Shown here: one piece after another, positions 46,972-58,763 of the stretch
Layout of the letters: the number at the start of each line of letters is the position of its first letter
Position numbering within the stretch: position 1 is the stretch's first letter
Position numbers and translations under genes: made by a program
Assembly: GCA_006176705.1 (NCBI GenBank)
Contig: QRFJ01001933.1
Location: forward strand, 372,001-436,000
Direction of reading: 5' to 3'
Origin: Cocos nucifera
Taxonomy: Eukaryota > Streptophyta > Magnoliopsida > Arecales > Arecaceae
Length of the DNA: 64,000 nucleotides
Notes under the pieces: generated by a model
The model's input: only the letters and a program-made list of their open reading frames with translations
The model's database searches: none
What the model was told of the DNA's origin: nothing

Positions 46972-49237
46972 TGAAGAAAAAATCCTATTTTCCACCAAAG
47001 GATCATGCAAATCTGATCAGATCTGAGATGGATTTTTTAAAAAAAATTTTAAATAATTTGATCAAATCTAAGAGTTCTCAGATCTAATCATGGTAATCTG
47101 ATATTAAAAAATAAAATAAAAATTAAATCAAATTTAATTTCATACCTTATTTGGGTAAACTGATTATCCTACGATGATCTTGATGTTTTCTGAGATTCTG
47201 AAAGTAGCCATGCATGCATCTGACCTCTATCAGTATCCAATCAAGAAGGATCTAGATGCCTTCTTCTCATAAATCTTTTTTTCAATGATTAGATCTGAAT
47301 CTGATCTGAAAGTCTTTCAAAAAATTTTTGAAGGCAGCATGTTCGTCTTACGAACACCGTCGCGTAGATGCTGAACTCTTCACAAATTTGATTGGATCTT
47401 CTTCTTAAATTTATGCCTAACTTTTTAGGCATATAGAAGAGAGGGAGATAGAGGATAGAGGGGGCATGGAATATCTAGAACGATAGCCTTTTGGTATGAA
47501 AATAATTCTACATTAAGAGCCTTGGCACAAGGGTTCTTATACAAAAGTATAGTGCCAAGTTAGAGTCTCTCTTTGATCAAAATCCTCATTTTTTTGACCA
47601 TTGGAACTCCTAAACCTGATCTCCATGAAAATCCTCAGATCTCATCTAATTTTTATGCCAAAAATTAATCTAGAAGATGGTAGCATGAGTAGATAAGGAA
47701 GAGTCCACTATGCCTAGGACTCTTCCCTCAAGACTTTGATCCAAATCAAACTCTATCGTAACTAAGCCTAGATACCTCCAAAAATTACAAAATTTGGTAT
47801 ATATAATGTATACTTTGTGCTCTATTACATATATAAAAATCAAATTGAAATAATTTCTATACAATTTTTTAGAAGCATCTGATTAGATGACCCTCAATTC
47901 TCTCAAATAGGTCAACTTTTGATCCTAGTTCAGTTTGACTATGAATGGATTTAATTTCTACAATTAATCTGACCTAGACTTATTCCAGTCAGATAAAAAT
48001 AAATCTATTCAACATATAAGAATGAGTTAAATTAAATTTAACTTTATTATGATGAATTAGAAAGATTTCAGAAGGAGAAAGTCAGGCTTAATCGTGTGCT
48101 TGCAAGATTACCTTGAACCTGATTGGATCTAATCTAAATCAATCAAACTGGGTTAGCTCAATTGATAATATCCAGACACAAACTATTATTTGTATGACCC
48201 AGTTAGGTTTAATTCTATATGGTAATGAGATATGTCACGATCTTCATCATCGATATCATCGAAACACCTTTCGATAGACCAAAACTATTTTTATTCATAC
48301 AATTAGAATGATTAATCTTCAAAATCATCCTAATTGCTTCCAAAATCCACCAGTGACACCTAGCAGTATATGGTGATAATCCATTAGAACTAAAAGTGAA
48401 TCTATTGGTGCAGTTACCTATGTGATTGAGTTCTTCTATCTTGAGCTCCGACAAGATTAGGGTTAAGGTGAACTTGTCAAACCCAATGTCTGTCATATAA
48501 ATTAATCATTCGATTCAAGTTCATTATAAAACCTTAATAGAAACTCTTTCTATCATCATCATTCTGCCATGGCCATGGGCTTAAGGACTTAATCTCATGA
48601 TTATCATAGGGCTACTCCTCATCTATCGAGGTAGATAAATCCCATTATTGGTGCAATTTAATTCCTACAATGAATATGCTATAGCCAACATACACCTTAG
48701 GGTTCTGAATGACTAGAAGATCAAGTTATAGTATAGTCAAACTATAACATCCTCAAGATGAACTATCGATGCACCTCAGATCAAAGAACCATACACACCA
48801 CTGCAGCATTGATTCTGTCATCGATAAGAAGGTAGACTTTCTTATGACTACTCGAGGTGGTCACACTCAGTGCCCTTGTTCTCTAACAAGTACCTATACT
48901 CTTGCTTTGGTGTCTCCATACCATAGACTCAAAACACGTTTATCCTAAAAAAGTGATCGTACACCAACCTTTTGGATCGATCACTATCCCTGTAATGATT
49001 CTACAATCGGAAGCATTTTATGAGTTAATTATGAAAATTGATATCTTAAATTTTTAACTCTTCAAAATATGAATTGTTATTACCATTAACTCAAAGGATG
49101 TATCACAGATACTTTTAAATACACACTATGATAGAAAAAATAAATTATTTATTAATTTATAGTCAAAATTATAAAATTATCCTTAGAAGTGTATTACAAG
49201 TGACATCCAATCTGGCTTCTAGGGCACACATCTAACA
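46972..49237 (-). repeat. 5' LTR of the Angela-like element
   Basis: It is the partner of 25852-28116, nearly equal in length. Many substitutions are visible by eye, so this is an older insertion than the elements inside it. Confidence 0.88.
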
Positions 49238-49242
49238 AATAG

Positions 49243-49490
49243 GAATAGGAGAAGAATCTCATCCTAATGTGGATGAAAATCTTTGATTATCTAAAATAGG
49301 AGAAAATAGGGAGAGGCCCACTCGATGACCCTTTGGTGCCCCCGCAACCTTATCAAGAACATGCAGACAACCTCGTCTTGACAAGGATAAAAGCTAACCA
49401 CATTGGGAATAGGCGAAGAACCTCATCCTAACATGGATGAAGACATCTGATTATTCAAAATAAGAGGTTATCTTCAAGATGATGTCCACA
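49243..49490 (+). repeat. 165-bp tandem array of the Tat element, part 2
   Basis: The array resumes after the Angela-like element: GGATGAAAATCTTTGATTA, AGGCCCACTCGATGACCC and a last partial unit near 49435-49480. About one and a half units remain before unique sequence. Confidence 0.8.
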
Positions 49491-49659
49491 TGAAGCACGA
49501 GGAGAAAACAAAGAAATTAATAGATCAAATTTAGGCAATACGAAAAGATAATTGAAAGAAACATCATTTCATTAACATTAAAGTTCATTACAAATGAAGG
49601 TTCGCAAGATTGTGTACAAAAAGAATGGACGAAGTCCTAGGAAGGACTAGATCATTCAG

Positions 49660-50550
49660 ACTTTGGACTGTCAGCCCCTGCCATCACTAAAGACTGCTTC
49701 AAACCATGCATTTCTTCCTTGAGCTACTTGCTCTTTAGCAAGTCTCGCAAAATAAGTTATTAGCCCTCCAACAATCATCTTCCAACTCGCATAGTCTCTT
49801 TCTCAGAACTGCTAATTTGGCCTTCATGTCTTTAATAGCTTTCTGCTCGTAGGTTAGTTAGATCTTCAACTGCTATAGTTTGGCCTACTCCTTTCCATAT
49901 ATCTCAGAGAGATCATCTAAGGTCCTCCTCAAAAAGGCGATCTGCTCCAATTCTTTGCTCGCACTGGCCTATTGACCGATAGCTAACTGCTTCTAGAGGT
50001 GGATCACCTCACTATTGGCAACTCTAAGCCTCTATTCAAGTTGAGAAATTTTCTCCACCCAACCAAATCTATAGTCGTTATATGTGCCTTCGGCATCATG
50101 AAGCTGCCTCTAAAGGTCGGAAAACTTCTTCAATCAATCCCAACCATATTGCACTTTGTTAGAGGACCACAATAGGCTCCCCTCCAATTGGTGGATCTTC
50201 TCCCTTGCCACGTTGAGCTCGACCTCGGGGGAACTGACTTTTGAGGTCAACATCCAAGATTTATCGCTAGCTCGCTTCTTGATCTCTTTGAGTTCTACTT
50301 CAAAATCCCTTTTCTTTCTAATATAGTCCATGAAATCCTTTTTATGCGCTTGGCGGAGGTGGGTGATCTTGATTGTAATCTCTAAATAGTTTTTTCTTGA
50401 TTTTTGAAGCTCGTCTTTGACTTTAATTTTTTTTAGTATGATGAACTTTCTTCTCTAAATGCCTAATACGAGTTTTCAGGAGGATACCTTGAGGCATCGG
50501 ATCGGCCTCGATAGGAGACTGCATTTGATGCATAAAAATGTCACAACACC
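49660..50550 (-). pseudogene. Antisense coiled-coil ORF in the Tat 3' region
   Basis: On - it reads as a long glutamate, lysine and leucine-rich coiled coil, open at 50134-50331 (MDYIRKKRDFEVELKEIKKR) and continuing with stops to about 49660 (YEQKAIKDMKAKLAVLRKRL). It lies beyond the stop of the other antisense ORF at 50648 and is separated from it by about 100 AT-rich bases. It could be a second antisense ORF or a displaced exon of the first. No known enzyme motif. Confidence 0.5.
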
Positions 50551-50647
50551 AAGGCATTGCGAAAGAGAAACTTATTTTTATTAATCAAAATATTTTTGGA
50601 TATGGAAAAAAGTATAGATAAAAAGAGAAGAAAAAAATGTACAATGA

Positions 50648-50907
50648 TCAAAAGTTTTCGACCTCGGGAGCCACAGTGGCGGACGAAGTTGGAGTATTCT
50701 CTGCAACCTTGAGCTTCGAAGCAAGCTCAGGTGCTATGATAGCAGGTTTAGAGGCTCCAGGGCTAGGTTCGGCAATTGGGGAGGTGGCACCAATATTGGA
50801 GGGACCTGCTTCATCATCGGGCTCTTCCGTTAGAAAATTGAGATCCATGTCCAGGAATTTCTTTGTGAACCTCTCCATGCAGATCTCGAACCTCTATAGA
50901 AAGGACT
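50648..50907 (-). pseudogene. Tat antisense ORF, last exon part
   Basis: On - this has FEICMERFTKKFLDMDLNFL followed by a proline/serine/alanine-rich acidic tail ending VAPEVENF and a stop at 50645-50647. It joins in sense to 57851 once the Athila-like element 50908-57850 is removed. It is the C-terminus of the gypsy-type-transposon-like protein. Confidence 0.65.
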
Positions 50908-52556
50908 TAATAAGAGCACGATGTTGTCCTTAGAATACTATATTTATCAGTTTAATTCTGACTTCTTAAATCAATTAAAAGTAGGTAGAAAGTAGTGAGT
51001 CAGATCGAATCCATAGAGAAGTAAGTTTTTTAGTTTTGAAATCTTTGATTTTTATAAAAAAAGAAAAAAAATTGAAAAAAGAATTGAAGTCAAAAATAGA
51101 ATTATAAATAAGAAACAAAAATTAAACTTGGTACTAAGATCTTTTAGTTAGATCTTAGCATCTACTTATAGTAAAAATAAAGAGCAATTAAAAGTAAAGA
51201 GCAGAAATTAAATTATAATTAAAAATAAAAAGCATGAATTTAAAGTGCATAAAAATAAAATTTTGCATTAATTTAAAAGTTCATAATTTAAATACATGAA
51301 ATTAAAAAAAAATTAAAAGGAGCTGATCTTGATCTTGGATCGGCATCGGCGTGAAGATGGCGTAGGCAATATGGACCAGCCTCTAACCCAAGCTTGGCTC
51401 CCACCCTGGACCATCACCTCCCCTTGATCGAAGATAGTGAATTCTGGAAGCTTGGAGTACTTTAAATAGATGTTGGAGGATTGGAGATCTTCTTTGTAGG
51501 TAATATAAAACTATAGAGGAGTTTGATCGGCAAAAATAGTGAAATCCTGACAAAAATTGAATTAAAATAGTTCCTGAATTGAATTTTGTGCAATTCCATG
51601 AGTTCTGGCCGTCAGATCTTGATCAAATGATCCCAAAATCATCAAAAAAAGAGTTTTAAAAGCCTAGATCAGGTTGGATTAAGTCCTAGCCATCAGATGG
51701 AGTTGATCTGGAGAGTTTCGGCCATTGGATCGCATCAAAAATCATTCTAAAATCCTTTTCCCAATCAGATTGAATATTAGCTGTCAGATTTCAAGTGAAA
51801 GAGTTCAGAGCCATTAGATGGTGCTCTAGCATTTAAATCAAACTAGGAGATATTGTCAGTCATGTTCTAGAGAAAATTTGATCATTGGATCATCGCCTGG
51901 AGCATTCAGAGCCATCGGATCATGCAGATGGAAAGCTAGAAAACTAAATCAGAATAGGAAAAAAACCCTGGCCATCGGATCAGGACCGCAAACCACCTAG
52001 ACTGCACAATCGCACCATTACTATAGCTATGGACTTCTTGGACTAAGTGCACCATAAGCCATGATCAATGAATGAGAACCATGCCTTATGAAATTTTCAT
52101 TTTGCACCTATATGCCATGATGAATTTTCTGTAAATCCTTTAGCAGTCTAAGTCCACCATGTGGTAGCATGTGATTCACTGCCTTCTACTGAGCTAGCGA
52201 TCCATGCCTGGTTCATGGACCGATGGCTGGCTTCTATAGTTGAGCCAGCTTCGATGACATGTTGACTAAGCTAGAACGCATCGACTGAGCTAATTTAGAT
52301 GGCTTAACTAGGCACACCAACTTGGTTGGACAAGCCAGCTGAGCTGAATTAATTTTTTTTCTTTTAAAAATTCAAATTTGATTTGTTTTAACTTTGTTTT
52401 GCTCCAAACCTATTTATTTGTGACCAAAAAAATAAGCTCTTTCCATTAATGAACAAATTTCCTTAAAATGATGAATAAAAATATTTAAATCTTAAAAATA
52501 AGGATAAATTAAATAATAAATTAATACTTTTAATAATATTTTTATTGTAATTATCA
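50908..52556 (-). repeat. 3' LTR of minus-strand Athila-like element (1649 bp)
   Basis: It matches 57224-57850 at both ends, that is 50908-51000 and about 52022-52556. The middle part is unique to this copy. It contains imperfect GAGCCAGCT-type motifs at 52190-52350. The element polypurine tract would be the complement of 52557-52572. Confidence 0.82.
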
Positions 52557-53790
52557 TACCCTCCAACTTAAGCTTTGCTTGTCCTTGAGTAAAGAAAGAA
52601 TTTAGTTTTAGATATCTTTTAATTTTAGAGTTTCGAATTTTATCTAAGCAATTTTTAAAATGATCATTGATATTCAGTAGAGCATAAGTGAGATATGTCA
52701 TTAGGATATTAGTATTTTACCAATATAAAAATTAAGTGAAGAACATTAAATGTTTGTAAACTTTTTTTAAATTATCCCTATCTTTATCTCTAAATCATCT
52801 AAAACATTCATATGGGCAAGTGTATTGCTACTTCTGCCCTTCATTTATTATTTTTTTTTATTTTGCCCATTTTTTAACATAAATATCATTACTTAGGCAA
52901 TGGGACTCGGTTACTCGATGAAAAATTAATATATTTTTTTAACATTGTATCACTATTGAGTGCCTTAATTTCTTAAGCTTTTTATTTAATCCATGTAGCG
53001 AGTCTTGGATCAATCTCCCAAACCTGTTGGCTTTATGGCACTAGGTATAAAATATCCCTCTGGCTTACTAGCTCGAATCAAACAGGCTATGAGTTAAGAC
53101 TAGCTTTATAACAAGCTTCTTTGTCATTCCCACCTTTTGATGCAAAACTCAATGCTTGCTTAGGCAAAGAGGCCCGATTACTCAGTGAGAAGTACTTAAA
53201 AATTATTTTATTTTATATTTATTTTTTATTATTATTAGAAAAAAAGTATAGTTACCCTACATAAGTTCATAAAAGGTAGACTCTTCTTTGATGCTAGTAA
53301 AAAAAATTAAAATTGCTCAAAGAAAAATTATTTATATTCTAGACTTAACTCTTTATTGGGTTTTCTTAATACTTGATTCCTTAATATCTTACAAATTCTC
53401 TGGTCTATGCATAATTTGTTTTTAAAAGTTATGCTTACTTTAACTCAATTCTTAAGCATAATTGGATGTCTAAATACTAAATACTAAATACTAACATTTT
53501 CGATGACTTAAAATTTTAAAAATTTTTATTATTGTCCACCTTAACTTAATCGATATTATTCTCAATGGAGAAAGAAAAATAAAGGGTGTAATAAAGAATA
53601 GGAAAGAATATACCTAACTCAATATGCTTTTTAGGTCCAACATTTGCCTTTGAAAATTTGGCACTTCCTCCAACTTATTCAAAATGTCCTAAAAAGAAAA
53701 TAAACTAAAAAGATAAATTAAATAAAAAAATTAAATATTGGATTGCCTTTCAACAAGCACTAAGTTTACCATCTTCAGCCAGATACAAAG
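52557..53790 (-). other. Non-coding 3' region of minus-strand Athila-like element
   Basis: AT-rich DNA downstream of gag on the - strand. Short open frames only. No RT, integrase or protease text recognised. Confidence 0.6.
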
Positions 53791-53798
53791 CAGTCTAT

Positions 53799-55800
53799 TT
53801 ATCCTATATCAAATATTGGATTGACAAATTTTAATAATTTTGGATTGCCAATCTCAGGAAGATAGTTTATGATCCCCTTTTTGGTATATTTATTTTGAAT
53901 TATGGGAAGATAGGATGTGACCCCATTCTCAAACCCTTGTTTATTAAGAATTTTTTCTATTTGTTCTTCCAAAATGTTCATGAATTGAGTTTTTGTATTA
54001 GGAGTTAAGTTTAATGCACTAGATACTAGAAGGATGACTAAAGGTAGCTTTAATTATGGAGATAAATTATTATAATCTTGTTTAAACAACTCTATTGGCT
54101 CTTTATTGCATGCCTCTTGATTTATGTAAGAAGAACTAGGTTCTAGGGCTGAAGGAAATAAGATTTCAGGTTTATAGAACTCGAGAAAATCATCTATTCT
54201 TCTTTTCCCTTGATTTATCTCATTTATATTGGAACTAGCATCAGTATTAGTTTCGAGTTAGATTCTTCTATATGGTTAGCTTTAGTACTAACATCTTCTT
54301 CTTTATTTTTATTTTGACTAGCATCAGTACTAGCCTCTCTCATCTGGTCTTGGTATGAATCCATAAGAATTCTATAACTTTTAAGTTTAGAAATTACTTT
54401 GGCATTCTCTAATTAGGGATTCTTAAGTGGAACATTAGATTGATAATTAGATCTAGGTGGTTGGTGGACAATAGGTGGGTTATTTATAAGATTTGCTAAC
54501 GGTTGGCTCAGTAATTGACCTAGTTCTCTCCTCATGTTAGATGCAGCTATTTATTCTATTTAAGCTTCTATCCTGATGATAGATTATTGCTGAGTTAGAA
54601 TTAATTATTACAGTCGATTAAATCTATTATCAACTAAATTGGTTTGTTGAGGAGGTAGGCATGATGGCTGATGTGATTGCTAGATGGATTGACTAGGCTG
54701 ACTTCTATAATAGGCATAATTTTGGTATTGGGGCTGAGCTTGAGTCTATTGGCATATTCAAGAAAAATTGGGGTGCTTCCTTCAATCTAAGTTATATGTA
54801 TTTGAAAAAGGGTCATTAACCAACTTGGAGTAGTCTTGTGCAACTTGAACTTCTTCTTAGATAAAAGATAGAAATTATGCAGCCATAGGACATTCACTCA
54901 CATGATGGGTTGGGCTAGCACAAAGATGGAATAAATCTTCTGATAATTAGAGGGTGATGTGAATTGTGCAGGAGATTGTTGACCAAGGATTAGGAGTTGA
55001 TCAAATTTCTAGGCAAGAAAGTCCACTTTATCTACCAAGTTCAAGTTAGTCTTAGAACTAAATTCTGGATATTCAAAGATTCCTGCCCACTTTTGGTAGA
55101 AGGATAACGAAGCATAGTTAATTGAGTTTTTACTTAGGATTTCAAATAAGATATAGGCTTCGTCCTCACTTTTATTCATGAATGCACCTTCACAAGATGC
55201 ATCTACCATCTGTCTATACTACTCTCCTAAATCCTCATAGAAAGCTTAAACTATTTGCCACTTAGATAAACCATAGTGTGGATATTTTCTAAGAAATTTT
55301 TGAAGTTTCTCTCATGACTTATGAATTTGTTCCCTTGGAAGCTGAGCAAATCTAGTAATAGCTTGCCTCATGGTGTTGGTTCGGCCTACGGGATAAAATT
55401 ATTAAGAAATTTACTTTGTAATTTAGCCTAAGTTTGAATTGGTCTCCTTGTTGTGCTAAGCCAATACTTGGCTTTATCTTTTAATAAAAAGAGGAATAAG
55501 ATTAATCTAAGGGCATCATTAGTTAAATTTTGAATTTTCACGATAGAGCAAATTTCTAAAAACTCATCCAGATGCTTATAAGAATCTTCATTGGTGTTCC
55601 CATAGAAATATGGCAGCATCTAAATTATAGTTGGCTTGATCTCATAGTGGATAGCATGGATATCAGGTAACTGGATACAAGTCCATGGGTTATAGGTGGA
55701 AGAAATAAAATATTCCTTCATCTTCCGAGGTGGTTCTCTAAAATTTTTAGCCATTTGACTATTAGATTTAATATGGTTCGGCCATTCAATTTTATAATTA
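53799..55800 (-). pseudogene. Athila-like gag, minus strand, degraded
   Basis: On - it starts near 55780 (NPWTCIQLPDIHAIHYEI), then MLPYFYGNTNEDSYKHLDEF and NDALRLILFLFLLKDKAKYW at 55428-55619, the Athila gag core. The open piece 55009-55209 has NKSEDEAYILFEILS. A late piece at 53799-53981 ends LLKFVNPIFDIG. Many stops and probable frameshifts. Confidence 0.75.
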
Positions 55801-57201
55801 GGTTCAACTAGGTTAGGTAAAGCGATCTTCTACCATGCATGTATTAATGCAACCCGAATGTATGGTTTAGAATTTTTTAGATTTCTTTAATTATTTTATT
55901 ATTTTTTTAATTTTTTTAAAAAAATTATTATTATATTATTAGTTTATTTTTTAAATTTTATTAATTTTTTTTTTATTATTTACTATTTATTATTATATTA
56001 TTATTTTATTTTTTTAAAAAAATTAATAATTTTTTAATGATTTTATTATTTTATTATAATTTTATTTATTTTTTTATAATTTTTATTTATTTTAATTTTT
56101 TATTTATTTTTACTATTTTTAATTATTTTTATTATTTAATTATTATTTTTTATTATTTTTATTTTATTTTATTTTATATTTTTGAAAGAAAAGGAGAAAA
56201 AAGACTGAAGAGTTCTAAAGAAGAGGTCCTAAGGAGTCCTAGAACTAAGAAAGAGAGAAGAATTAGGTTTAATGTTTGTTAGCAATTAACTTAAGCAAAC
56301 AATCCTAACTAAGGATTATCCTAGATCTAGACAGCTTGTAACTGCCAAGGTCACCTTCAAATTTTTCAATATAAAATCAGCCAATCAACTGACTAGATAA
56401 GTATAAGATTAGTAGAAGTCCCCCCGTTGCTTGTCTTAGACACCAATTGTACTTGGTCAGGTAAACTAATGGAACCAAGTATAAACCACCTTCCTTCGAT
56501 CCCAGTCATCTCTAAACCATTTTTCTTAGACACCAGTCAAACTGACTAACCCTAACCTGATCCAACTTTCAGGGCTTCTTGTCCTAATAAGCTTGAGTTC
56601 TTAGGGTAGATATCTAATTGGTTTTAAAATTAAAGGCTTAGGTCAATGCATGATATGGTTGGTTATTTATGGGCTAAGAAAGGATGATCAAATCCCCATC
56701 TTATCTTATTTAATAGGTTGTGCTCTTAATTTGGTTTAATATGAATATGCTCAAAAAAAATTTTCAAGCAAGGGGTTTTATGCAATTTAAACTAGATTAA
56801 TGCAACTAATTAAATTTGAGAGCTTACCTTGTCTCCAGCAATCACCAAAAAAAAATAAAAAAATAAAATTAATATGATAAATGCTCTAAGCAGTTAGCAT
56901 TTCAAATCTTGTCATGAAACTTTTAATTAGATTTAAATGCATATTTTTTTAAATTAATTTAAAAATAAAATAAATAATAAAAAAAGAAAAGAGATATAGG
57001 GTTAGGGTTGATCTCACCAAGCAAAATTGGAAGCTTCCTTGCCCTAAATTTTTTCTTCGCTCTTTTTCTTTTTTTCTATGAAAGAAATTAAAAAAAAGTT
57101 AGTAAGCAGTATTTACAAGAAATTAAAAAAATTAAAAATTTATTTATAATTTAATTTATAAAAAAATTAAAAAGATAAAAAATTTTAATGTGCATGCCTT
57201 T
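55801..57201 (-). other. 5' leader of minus-strand Athila-like element with extreme AT tract
   Basis: Non-coding. Positions about 55875-56185 are almost pure A+T, mostly TTATTT-type runs. The rest is ordinary AT-rich leader. Open frames here are low complexity. Confidence 0.6.
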
Positions 57202-57216
57202 TCTGGCAATGACGTC
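57202..57216 (-). other. Primer-binding site of minus-strand Athila-like element
   Basis: On - it reads TTGACGTCATTGCCAG, which resembles a TTGGCGTCGTTGCCGG-type Athila site after CpG decay. It lies eight bases from the LTR at 57224. Confidence 0.65.
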
Positions 57217-57223
57217 AAAAACT

Positions 57224-57850
57224 TGATAAGAGCATCATGTTGTCGTTAGAACACCATGTTTATCAGTTTAATTTTGGCTTCTTAAATCAATTAAAAATAG
57301 GTAGAAAGCAGTGAGTTGTGGACTGCCTGGACTGAGTACATTGTAAGCCACGACCAATCAACACACCATGCCCTATGAAATTACCATTTTGCTCCTATAT
57401 GCCATCATGAATTTTTTGTAAACCCTTTAGTAGTCTTGGTCCACTACATGGCAACGTGCAATTTGCTGTCTTCTATTGAGCTGGCAGTCCATGCCTGGTT
57501 CGTGGATTGATGGCTAGCTTCTATGACTGAGTGGGCTTAGATGGCATACCAATTAAGCTGGAATGCACTGGCTGAGCTGGTTTAGATGCCTTGGTTGGGC
57601 GCACCAGCTTGGCTGGGTGAGCCGACTGAGCCAAATTAATTTTTTTATTTTTTTCTTTTGAAAATTCATATTTGGTCTGTTTTAACTCTATTTTGCTCCA
57701 AACTTATTTTGTTGTGACCAAAAATATGAGCTCTTTCCATTGATAAAAAAATTTCATAAAAATGATGAATAAAATTATTTAATTTATAAAAATAAAAATA
57801 AATTAATTAATAAATTAATACTTTTAATGGTGTTTTTATGGTAATTATTA
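57224..57850 (-). repeat. 5' LTR of minus-strand Athila-like element, internally deleted
   Basis: 627 bp against 1649 bp in the other LTR. After GTAGAAAGCAGTGAGT it jumps to sequence matching about 52022 of the partner, so roughly 1.02 kb is missing. Confidence 0.8.
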
Positions 57851-58192
57851 GGCTTCTTGGGTGAAAGCAATCTTGATATCCTCCATTGCCTTGGAGGACT
57901 TGAAAGCTTCGATGGCTCGTTCTCTCTCGACGCTGACCTCCTTCTCAGCTCTCTTCCTCTTGTCCTCCTCAAGGGTCAGGACAGCCTTCAGTCTTGCTAA
58001 CGCTTGTTCTTCTTTCAATAGTGCCTCCCAAAGGCGATCGACCTTAGCAAATTGGACTTCTAAAGCTGCTTTCAAATGATCGATCTCGGTCTGAGCACTC
58101 TTGATCTCCGTCTGGGCTTCCTGCTGGGCTCTTCAGGCCTCGACTTGGTAGAGACTTGCTGCTTTCGAGTGAGCGTACAAGTAGTGTCCCAA
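57851..58192 (-). pseudogene. Tat antisense ORF, exon 3
   Basis: On - from LGHYLYAHSKAASLYQVEA (then a TGA) into a coiled coil: QTEIKSAQTEIDHLKAAL, RLWEALLKEEQALARLK, RKRAEKEVSVERERAIEAF, ending KIAFTQEA at the insertion site. The charged heptad pattern is clear. It continues at 50907. Confidence 0.72.
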
Positions 58193-58266
58193 CTATAAAA
58201 CAAAAAAAATTAATTATGGCTTCAAGGTATATTGACATTCAATCAAGCTTGGGAGAGATCAATTAC
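58193..58266 (-). other. Probable intron 2 of the Tat antisense ORF (74 bp)
   Basis: On - it begins GTAATTGATC and ends TTTTGTTTTATAG. Removing it joins two coding stretches in phase (ATFLE to LGHYL). The T-rich 3' end is a normal plant acceptor. Confidence 0.65.
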
Positions 58267-58697
58267 CTCGAGGAAGGTAGCAAAGGATTCTTCAAACCTC
58301 TCCGCACTTTCAGTTCGAACCATCTTCTCGACGATGTGCGGGAGGATGCTTCCCTTCATCAAAGATTGAATAACGTCCCGGTCATCCAAAGAACCCTACA
58401 CCTGGCCAGAACTCTCACCGCCAAAGCCTACGACCTTTCTCCTGACCTTCTTGGTAATGGCCTTCTTCTTCTCCACTACTTCTCTCTGCTCAAGAGATAC
58501 GGGGATGGTGGTTACATCGGGCAAGATTGGGCTTAGAGTAGCAGCAATAGTTTTTGGACCAAGAGCACCCTGGGTCGGTACAATCGAGCTCATTCCTTCA
58601 ATACGAGCCCTTTTTTATGACTCTGCTGAGGGACCACCCATCATCTTGAGGGTTTGGATTCTCTGTGATAGGCAATTCAACTCCTCCAGAGTCATTT
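58267..58697 (-). pseudogene. Tat antisense ORF, exon 2
   Basis: On - from EMTLEELNCLSQRIQTLKMM through KRARIEGMSSIVPTQGALG, a basic KKKAITKKVRRK stretch and FEESFATFLE. One frame with two stops (TAA near 58613, TAG near 58394). The basic stretch could be a nuclear signal. Confidence 0.68.
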
Positions 58698-58763
58698 CTA
58701 TGATAGTAAAAATCAAGGTTAGAAGAAAGAGTATGGTATGAGCGACAAGTTGCGGAAAATCAC
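58698..58763 (-). other. Probable intron 1 of the Tat antisense ORF (66 bp)
   Basis: On - it begins GTGATTTTCC and ends TACTATCATAG. Splicing joins LSPLDPA to EMTLEEL in one frame. Confidence 0.6.

Larger units (their letters stand above)
25852..49237 (-). mobile_element. Angela-like Ty1/copia element, minus strand, with nested insertions
   Basis: Its LTRs of 2265 and 2266 bp (on its own strand TGTTAGATGT...TCCTTCA) flank a copia gag-pol on the - strand. The TSD is ATTAG (25847-25851) against AATAG (49238-49242), one mismatch. The host 165-bp repeat resumes at the right junction. The integrase text HTDVCSPFDVSARGNYIYF and the LTR length suggest the Angela lineage. The copy is dead: the RT catalytic motif is changed, there are many stops, and 13 kb of other elements lies near the gag start. 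Confidence 0.87.
50908..57850 (-). mobile_element. Athila-like gag-only element, minus strand
   Basis: Its LTRs (+ strand TAATAAGAGC/TGATAAGAGC to ATTATCA/ATTATTA) enclose a gag on the - strand and long AT-rich non-coding DNA. The primer site is on - at about 57202-57216. The flanks GGACT (50903-50907) and GGCTT (57851-57855) are a degraded TSD. The host antisense ORF can be followed from 57851 to 50907, which supports the boundaries. No RT or integrase is seen. The right-hand (5') LTR lacks about 1 kb. Confidence 0.8.

Noticed and set aside
55875..56185. Nearly pure A+T tract as an origin or matrix attachment region
   Set aside because: It lies in the leader of a retrotransposon; no independent evidence for an origin.
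56037..56282. Open frame of 81 codons in AT-rich DNA
   Set aside because: Mostly Phe, Ile and Tyr from an A+T tract; no family resemblance. Not a membrane protein gene.
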